From assembly GCA_027919835.1 (NCBI GenBank), contig JANVFP010000011.1:372001-436000 (forward strand): DNA of 64,000 nt, given 5' to 3'. A program made the position numbers and the translations under genes. This document shows, in pieces, positions 56,258 through 64,000 of the stretch. Under the pieces are notes generated by a model. The model ran no database searches. It was not told the origin of the DNA and was given only the letters and a program-made list of their open reading frames with translations. The stretch's first letter is position 1, and every line of letters starts with the position of its first letter. Origin of the DNA: Lentinula raphanica. Lineage: Eukaryota > Basidiomycota > Agaricomycetes > Agaricales > Omphalotaceae.

Positions 56258-59200
56258 ATGGCCAATGGGATGTACGACCAGCACCATCTACCTCACAGGA
56301 TGGGTCCCAAATTCACAACAGGTACTTGCTACAATCTCTACACAAACTCAATCTGATATCGCCCCGGGTCAACCGGTATGCAGGTGCTGGGCCATGGCAC
56401 AGAGGACGCTCATCGGACACGGACACGGAAAGGGAATTTGGATCTCGCTCGAGGACTCGTTCTGAACGAAATCATATAACCGGTTTATCGCGTGCCTTGA
56501 CCAATGGGGTAGATGATTCTCGTGGTACAGCAGCCTCCGTCGAAGGCTCCCTCGATTCGGCTCCTCCAATCTCCTATTGGTCTGCTAAACGACATTCTTC
56601 TTGCGGAAACCCTACCCCTGCCCCTCCTTGGTCTCCCAAACCGATTTCATGGCGCCATACCTCCTCCCTTCCGACCAAGCTGAAAACTGCAAATGCCGCA
56701 TTGGTCCTTTGCTTGAATATCGACGTTGACCCTCCAGATGTTGTGAAGACATCTCCGTGCGCCGTGCTCGAATGCTGGGTCGACCCACGCTCTATGCCAT
56801 CAATAAAGGCTCTTGAACACATCGGTGCTAACTTGAAATCCCAATTCGAAAACCTCAGTCAGAAGATTCAGTACAAACCTATTCTGGATCCGTCGTTTGA
56901 AGATCTACGGAAAGCCTGCCAGCAGTTGCGGAAGCAGGCAAAGGACGACGCAGTTCTCTTTTACTATAATGGTCACGGAGTTCCCAAACCTACGTCGAGC
57001 GGAGAATTGTGGTGTTTCAATCGGTCGTACACCCAGTATCTCCCGGTCTCTCTGCAGGAAATCCAGAACTGGTTGGGCTCACCAGGGGTGTATATATGGG
57101 ATTGCTCTGCTGCTGGGCGTCTTCTTCACAACTTCAACGAATTCGCAAAGCGGCGCGATGAGGACATCAAACGTAAACACGGCGGGCTGTTCCCCGAGGG
57201 AATGCTTCCATTCGCACAAAGTCTGCAACTCGCAGCATGTGAGGCCAACGAAACTCTTCCTACCTGTCCTGACCTTCCTGCCGATATGTTCACTTCTTGT
57301 CTCACTTCGCCTATTGACATAGCGATCCGACACCATATGTTGACGAATAAAATCAATCTTGACATCGATGGCGCTGCCCACATGCCCGGGAACTTGAAAG
57401 ATCGACGGACTCCTTTAGGAGAACTGAACTGGATCTTTACTGCTATCACAGATACTATTGCATGGACTACGTTTTCTCCTGAAATATTTGCTCGGTTGTA
57501 TCGCAGCGATCTACTTATCGCCTCATTGTTCCGAAACTTTCTCCTTGCCGAACGACTCATGAAAGGGTACAACTGTACGCCACATACATCTCCTCCATTA
57601 CCATCCACGAACACACATCCGTTATGGGCTACCTGGGATCTCGCTCTAGACGCCTGCATTAGACAACTCCCTCAACTGCTGGCTGCCAACGATGCTCAGC
57701 AGAGCTATGATGGGCAGAAGCCTCTGCCCTACCAATATGTCCCCAGCAGCTTTTTTGCGGACCAGTTGACCGCATTCGAGGTCTGGATATCCAGGGGAGG
57801 TTCCGCGCTTACTCGTAAAGGGCCTTTGTCTCTCCCTTCGGGTTCTGACTACGAGGCTGCTTTGACGGCCGCACAAAGTACACCTCTTTCTCCCAATCTT
57901 GCTGCGTCTTGGAGTTCCACTCCTCATCTTGTACCTCGTAAACCTCCTACTCAACTTCCAATCGTTCTTCAGGTTCTTCTGTCTCAGCCACATCGCTTGA
58001 GAGCCCTCATTCTGCTCTCACAGTTCGTTGATCTAGGCCCATGGGCAGTCAATCTCGTCCTCACTATAGGAATCTTCCCGTACATTTCCAAACTCCTGCA
58101 AGCTCCAGGTCCTGATCTAAGACCTGTTCTCATCTTCATATGGGCGCGTATCCTTGCTGTAGATCCCAGCATACAGGTTGATCTATACAATAATGCACAA
58201 GGATACAAATATTTCTCCAAAATCCTCACTATGCATCCCACCGCATCTCCACGCGACGTCGCCCATGCTTTGCCCAATACTTCTGAACACCTCGCAATGT
58301 GCACCTTTATCCTCGCTTCCCTCGCTCGCGACTTCCCGAAAGGTCAGATTGCATGCTGGGAAGAAGACGTCTTCGATGCTTGCGTCAACTTGCTCGACGA
58401 AGCGGATTTCCTCCTGAGGCAATGGAGCTGTCTTTGCATAGCTCAGATGTGGTGCTCGTCTGATAACGGGAAGATCATCGCTGCAGATAGAGGGACTCAA
58501 GATAGGTTGGTGAATATGATGTCAGATGATTCTGCGGAAGTGAGATGCGCTGCGCTGTATGCTCTGGGCACCTTCATGGGTGCAAGCGGGTCCAAAATGG
58601 AAACGGAAGGGAACAGAGGAGGAGGCGGGTCTGGTGGAATGTACAACCGTGACGAACGAGCTCATTTTCGGCTGGAGGTAGCTGTGGTTACAGGTGCGAC
58701 AGTGGTCGTACGGGAGGATGCGAGTCCTATGTGTCGAAAAGAGCTGGTGGTCTTGATAAGCTGTCTCGTCAAGGAATGGCGAGGATGGTTTGTGGTCTGT
58801 GCTTGGATGTATTGGGAAGAGGAACGGAAACGTCGACATGCGACAGTTTATCCTTACGTGTCTGCCAACGCGGACGAGGTATCTGAAGAAGCTGTTCGAG
58901 AGTGGCTGCTATCAATATCGGATAGCGGTTTACGCGAGGAATCCCGAGTTCTGCTTTCGTCGTTCTACACTATATTCGTCGTGCTGCTGGATCTCTCCGT
59001 CGATCCCTATCACGAGGTCGCAACGCAAGCACAAACTGTTGTAGATTATATCATGGCCTTGTTGCTGGAATCTCCGTTTACAAGACTAGACGAAGCTAGT
59101 CTCGGCAGCCCTCCACTAGCACCTAGCAATTACATTAATCCAAATCATTCAGATATCCGACTCCACGACACGCGCGATGCAAGATCTCGCATGAGCTCAG

Positions 59201-61592
59201 GTTCTCAACAATCATCACCATTGCTCACATATCCCACTCACCTCATCCCACCCCCATCTCCCAGTGCTAGCTCAATCCGTAGCGACGCCTATTCCGTCCG
59301 CCCGAGTTTGTCACGCGCTGACACCATGACGAGCACTATATCAAATACTGTATCAAACACTGTCAAGAGAACGTCTTCGATTGCTCACGCTTTGAAGAAC
59401 CTAGCTGGGGGAATCACCTTTCCTCCTATAGACGACACGCGGACTGCGTCGCCTACATTATCTGTGTATAACCATCAACCTAACGGCGCTTCGCATCACC
59501 TCAATGGTGATGCGCTCGATCATGTAGAGGCCTCCCGACCTCCTTCCCCCACATTCAACGTAGCCCAATACACTTCTCCATATTCCCGACCCGTCACTCC
59601 CACTCAAAGCGAAGGAGAAATTTCACCCTACGCCCCTTCTTCATCTCGTTCGCCCTCCTTCCGAGATGATGCTACACAGCAGGTTCAGGACTTTCGACCC
59701 GCCGATGTCATAGAGGCGTTGATGGAAGAAGACATGGAGCGTCTTCGTGCACGGAAGAGGGTAAAGAGAGCAATGATTGTTTATAATCATCATTACCACA
59801 GTGGTGGACATGCTGCATTGCCAAGTCCAAGCAACAGCTCGTTCTCTGTGGATTCCGTGAGCAGTAGTGTCATCTTGGGCTTGGGAACGGGAATTGGCAT
59901 CCGCGATGTTTTGCCTTTGAAGAGCACCTTCTTCGATTGGTGTTCAGAGTATTTCACGGAGCCTCAGATGAGGGTAATTGTTTCTGTTCCAAGTTCGTTC
60001 TTTTCTCTTCTGATGGACATTATACATAGCAAGCAGAGGCAGATGAACCTGGAAGTGTACAATACAACTATCAGATATGGCGGCAGCAACGGAATGAGCA
60101 AGTCGATACCGAAACTCGGTCACAGGCGGAAGTTGCTTGTAAGCTCGTTTTGTTCCTTCTTCAATCATTACTAATTCTTGTCGCAGCGGACCGTCGTTGG
60201 GACAGAACGGTTGCACATTTCTATGGACCGCCAAACCCACTCAACCTCGCCTTTCATTCTTATGACCAACACCTGGTTGCATCGAATGATACCGACATCA
60301 TCACGTCAGTTTGGTTTCGCTGCTGTATTCTTCTATCAAGTACTGATATATAACGGATATCTTCAAACCTTCAGTGTCTGGGATTGGACTCGCAAGAAAC
60401 GCCTGCGATCGTTCCGGAACGGCAACCCCAAAGGAACCAGTATAACATCTCTACACATCATAAATCAGAACGTGGGCGGAATAATCACTACTGGCTCAGG
60501 TATGGTGCTATGAAATTGATTGTGAAATTTCCGACTCAACTTGCCATTAGCTGACGGCGTCGTTCGTCTATACCGCAACTATGATCCTTTACTTGATCCC
60601 GGACCTGTACAAATGGTCAGTGCCTTCAGGGGATTGAGCGAGATCGTTCCCATGCGTCATGGAGCTGGCCTTGTGATGGACTGGAAACAGTCCACAGGGA
60701 TCCTTTTGGTCGGCGGGGACTCGAAAGTAATCAAAACCTGGGACGCTCAAACTGAGATCCAAGGGTTGGTGAGTACCTTTTCCGAAATCCGAAACTTCTA
60801 CTTGTTGATTAGTGCTCTCAGGACATCGATACCTCGTCTGAAGCTCCCGTTACTTCGATTGCATCAGACCCGGGCCCTTCACAAATGTTCGTAGCAGGTT
60901 TTGGAGATGGTTGGATCAAAGTGTTCGATCGGCGCTTGGAGGAGGAAGAGGCAATCGTACAGACACATCGAGGTCATTTTGCATGGGTTCAAAACGTGAA
61001 GCCTCATCCTACCATGATGTATCAGTTCCTTTCCGCAAGGTAAGCTGATCGTTCTTGTTGATATGATCGTATGGATGATTGAACATTGACTTTGTTCCAG
61101 CGTCGAAGGTGAAGTCAAGTTATGGGATATACGAGGACGGTCCGATCAGGTTGTGACTACATGGAACCTCATGCAAGATGTTGGCCTTTCGGCGTTTGAC
61201 GTCCACAGTACCGCAGAGGTCTTCGCTGGGTGGGCGTTTCTATTAAGGATATTGGAATCAGAAAGATCAGTACTGACATCCTCTCATAGCTCTTCTGCAA
61301 TCACGAACACCAGATACCGCTCACAGCGATTGTCTTTCCGCTCGTTGGTAGCCGAACACGATGAGCCTCTATCGCAGTATAACATCTCCACTGGCCTCGT
61401 CACAGCACCGGTCAAACTCAACCCGTCACCATACATTCCGCGTGCTTCCTCTTTCGTTTTTCATCCTACGGAGATGCTTTGTGGTGTTGGCGAAAGTGAT
61501 GGCTCGAGTGAGTTATACCTGGCTGTCTTTTCTATGTTTATTTGTTGAATCTCTGTCTAGTTCGAATTGTTGGCTGTAATCTCGCTATCTAA
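56258..61592 (+). CDS. KOG1: Raptor/Kog1, TORC1 scaffold subunit
   Basis: About 1,550 residues. A first exon starting MANGMYDQHHLPHRMGPKFT is joined to a 3.7-kb exon. The N-terminal caspase-like RNC domain shows LVLCLNIDVDPPDVVKTSPC, LFYYNGHGVPKPTSSGELWC and YIWDCSAAGRLL. It is followed by HEAT-type helices (RALILLSQFVDLGPWAVNLV, then GIFPYISKLLQ, RCAALYALGTFMG) and a disordered Ser/Pro linker. The C-terminal WD40 propeller is split over small exons (WDRTVAHFYGPPNPLNLAFH, DIITVWDWTRKKRL, ADGVVRLYRNYDP, VEGEVKLWDIRG), ending IRIVGCNLAI. Raptor presents substrates to the TOR kinase. At about 60119-60186 the strong donor (GTAAGC) gives the wrong frame, and only a weak GTCACA donor restores it, so that junction is uncertain. 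Confidence 0.93.
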
Positions 61593-61987
61593 GATTCCAG
61601 GTTATAATGCTCGAAGATGGCACTATGAATTGACTATATGATCTAAATTAATTTGGACGCTGCCTTTCTGTAATACATATGTTACCGTATCCTGAAAACA
61701 TACAGCTTTATGCTACTGCTACTTTTTTTTCGACATACGCTTTAGTCAAATAGCTAACACTGAAAATCAACAGTCAATCAGAATCTGTGGATATTGACCA
61801 GTTGCAATTCTCCTACCCGAAGTGATCTTGACCAGCGAGACCCAGCAGGTACATATCGTCAGCTTGGGGATATCTATTCTTAGCTTGCGTCATTGCTTTT
61901 GAGATGCGTTTTCTGTCCACTTCAGCCAAATCCCCATTGCCCAAGATGTTAACTTTGATCCACTCAAACTGTGCTTCTACTCTTCCG
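61593..61987. other. Convergent intergenic region
   Basis: About 395 bp between the stops of Raptor and the next gene. A poly-T tract lies near 61723-61730. No gene is seen. Confidence 0.4.
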
Positions 61988-62933
61988 TCACCTAGTAGAA
62001 AATATCAGCAAATCTATGTAGTCATGTCCGGTAACAGGGGTCAAGTACCACGGACCATTACACAACAGGACATGAGCGTTGAGCAACCTCATTATTTTGA
62101 CAAACCGTTTATTGCGAAGAAAGTTCCGATCTTGAGCTTGCAGAAATTGTGTAAACTCTTTATTCAAATCCCTGACGCGGGTAAGGAACAAATTGAGTTT
62201 GTGCTTCCCCGCTTCGATCTTGGCCCTCGTCTGGGCGTCATAACAGTTCCCTTCCTGATTCCACAAGAGCTCGATCTGGCCTCGATGGTAATTTTCCAGA
62301 AAATCCAAGCCGTCGGTGATGTACTCCTTGACCTCCTCTACTGACGCGAACTTTTGCTTATACTCTTCTGTGAGTTCGAACTCTCGTCCACCTACATTGT
62401 TGGAACTCATCAGCATCATAGCAAAGCCAATTGACCAACTCGAGCCTTACCTTCCCGCTTCAATATTGGCGGGTAGGCTCCAGGCGGGAGACTCGCCGGA
62501 GCCTCTGCAGTCATTTGAATGTTCGAAGTCAACGGTTGTCCCGGAGCCCCTAGGGCAGATCTAGACGGTGGTCGTTTCTGTGGAAGCGTCGGGATACTGG
62601 CACGAAGGGGTGAATTTGACGGTCCGGGAGACCACTTAGGCTCAACAGGTTGGGGTTTTGCATAGTGATCAAACGTCTGGTATTCGTGTCGGGGTTCATC
62701 ATCCCCACGTTTGGAAATATCTAGAGTTTTGGATCGATTCACAACAAATACATGAGTTTCAATGAGAAGAAGAACACGAATTAGATTAACATACCTTGAA
62801 CGGCCGGGGCTTGAACATTTGTAGCAGGAAGCGAAGGGGAAAGATTGCGTTCGTCCGCGAGAGGGAGACCGAGCACTGTGATCATCCCGACAGCGGCGAA
62901 GAACATCATACTTGTCGAACGTGAAAGCATCAT
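61988..62933 (-). CDS. Hypothetical secreted protein
   Basis: Three exons on the minus strand, joined by phase-1 introns (donor GTATGT after PAVQ; donor GTAAGG after KRE). The N-terminus, MMLSRSTSMMFFAAVGMITV then LGLPLADERNLS, is a signal peptide. A Pro/Ser-rich, disordered segment follows, opening with ISKRGDDEPRHEYQTFDHYA (SKR is a possible Kex2-like site). Then comes a helical C-terminal domain: REFELTEEYKQKFASVEEVK, EYITDGLDFLENYHRGQIEL and TRVRDLNKEFTQFLQAQDRN. No cysteines of a known fold and no enzyme motif are visible. It is not obviously a member of family A or B. Function unknown. Confidence 0.6.
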
Positions 62934-63779
62934 CGTGGATAGTGTGGTAGTGAGAATCAGTGCCAAAGTGAAGAAAGGTTGAATGACGGCGTGCTTTTGA
63001 GACTTTGCAGTCGTTTTGATGGGACGTTTGCGTGAGGCAGTAGAATTTGGAGACCAGCTCTGAGGGGCTTTGAAACGTTTTCAGCTCGTCTTTTATGCTG
63101 GACTACCTGGCAACCAGTGTGATGATAGGGCTGCCGGTGATGCAGCCGAGCATAGGATTGCTATGTGAGCACACTGCCTATTGAGCCTTTAAAGCTTTAC
63201 TGTCAGCGTGTCCCATGGGTCCGTCGGGAGTCCAAGTTGCTTGTGTGTTTTCCTGAAGTAGAGATTGAAAAATTAAAGTCGAGTAAGATCAATATGAAAC
63301 GAGTGCTGCAGCGGGTACTAGGTAGAATATTCAGCTTCAACAAGGGTGCTCCCTGGGTGCTCCTGCCTGCACCAGCCTATACTTAAGTAAGCAAGCGGTC
63401 CGGGGTCCCGGTGCCTTCAGCGCTTAGTAACTCGTATCACACAATCTTTGAGACTCTCCCACCTCCCTAGTAACATCCTGGTGCCGTAGCCACTCCAGAC
63501 TAGGATCGCTTCAGTGGGTCACCCACCCTCGCAAGGCCAAGCCCCCGACCACATTCATTGAATTTCCATGTCCTCCGGCTAGAAGGAGACGACGAAAGTT
63601 ATCAAGTCATCCTTTGAGAAGCTACATACCTTCGCTCAGAGGAAGCGAAGGCAGTGAGAGGAGGTGAGGCAGTGAGTATTTGTTTTTGAGTGTCCCGGAT
63701 CAGCCTGACTCATCCATCAACTTCCTATGCATCCAAAGAAGCTAATCGAGAAGCGGTGATGCCTACCAGGACGAATCGG
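62934..63779. other. Intergenic region, no gene seen
   Basis: About 845 bp. Short frames only. 63370-63600 is comparatively GC-rich but fits neither 5S rRNA nor a tRNA as far as I can fold it. Confidence 0.35.
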
Positions 63780-64000
63780 TGATACAAGGGACACTTAGCG
63801 CACCGTTTGTATGCTCAACACCTTCGTGGAATCGAGCGAAATTGTGTCCATACAGTATGAAGCTGGCCTTTGTAATGGACTGGAAGCCGTCCACAGGAAT
63901 CTTCTTGGTCCGCGGATCTGGATGCTCAAAGTAACTGAGATCTCATAGGGTCGGTGAGCAGCCTGAAGTACACCCTCTTCCAATTCCCAAACTTGTTAAC
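63780..64000 (+). pseudogene. Decayed partial copy of a Raptor WD40 exon and intron
   Basis: 63800-63960 parallels 60612-60775 of Raptor: CACCTTCGTGGAATCGAGCG vs TGCCTTCAGGGGATTGAGCG, then GAAGCTGGCCTTTGTAATGG vs GGAGCTGGCCTTGTGATGGA, and CTGGAAGCCGTCCACAGGAA vs CTGGAAACAGTCCACAGGGA. The match continues past the donor into the following intron (TTCCAATTCCCAAAC vs TTCCGAAATCCGAAAC). Indels break the frame. It is a DNA-level duplication, not a retrocopy, and runs off the window. Confidence 0.8.

Noticed and set aside
63370..63600. Possible 5S rRNA or other structured RNA
   Set aside because: The sequence does not match the conserved fungal 5S segments I know and has no convincing terminal stem.

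Overview
The window is nuclear DNA of a filamentous basidiomycete, most likely an Agaricomycete. The genes are broken by many short GT-AG introns of about 45-70 bp. Housekeeping proteins (ADP/ATP carrier, enolase, nucleolar GTPase Nog2, Raptor/Kog1, a GGPP synthase-type prenyltransferase, a PX-AGC kinase) read as typical fungal forms. Several other families (F-box-like proteins, 7-TM proteins, a CBM1-GH5 mannanase, many small secreted proteins) fit mushroom-forming fungi. The assignment is inferred from gene content only.

Layout. 1-19 kb is an accessory block dominated by a divergent family of small secreted proteins (here called family A). Five members lie at 1103, 3117(-), 7524(-), 11171(-) and 13286. 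Each has a signal peptide of the form (M..)RTISVxxLLLASxLGIMAVPL, one phase-1 intron after a short first exon, and a C-terminal W/Y-rich core. All five carry a homologous non-coding leader about 260-300 bp before the ATG, with the element TGTARCGCTGGTTCGGTA (degenerate in one). It ends exactly at a predicted 5' splice site of a 132-153 bp leader intron. A likely distant member sits at 46785. Interspersed are an F-box-like gene (4974), a coiled-coil protein (4030), a CBM- and GH-free secreted protein (8877), the ADP/ATP carrier (14765), another secreted protein (16643) and an LRR/F-box-like protein (17922).

20-31 kb holds a CBM1-GH5 mannanase, a 7-TM protein, a Fic/Doc-family gene that looks decayed (catalytic His replaced, frame broken), a small probable mitochondrial protein and a large PX-domain AGC kinase. 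32-39 kb is a second accessory block (family B, minus strand). It contains one gene with three complete and one truncated copies of a ~155-residue domain, each on its own phase-0 exon, a single-domain paralogue, and a third, disrupted copy. These share an upstream element and a duplicated 3' flank.

39-44 kb carries an acidic nuclear-type protein, a GGPP synthase and another 7-TM gene. 44-50 kb is gene-poor apart from the 46785 gene, with diverged direct and inverted repeats and a minisatellite. 50-62 kb is conserved core: an NAD-dependent epimerase, enolase, and Nog2 and Raptor sharing a 134-bp divergent promoter. The right end has one more secreted protein and, at the very edge, a decayed copy of a Raptor WD40 exon plus its intron. 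No rRNA, tRNA, CRISPR or intact transposon was recognised.
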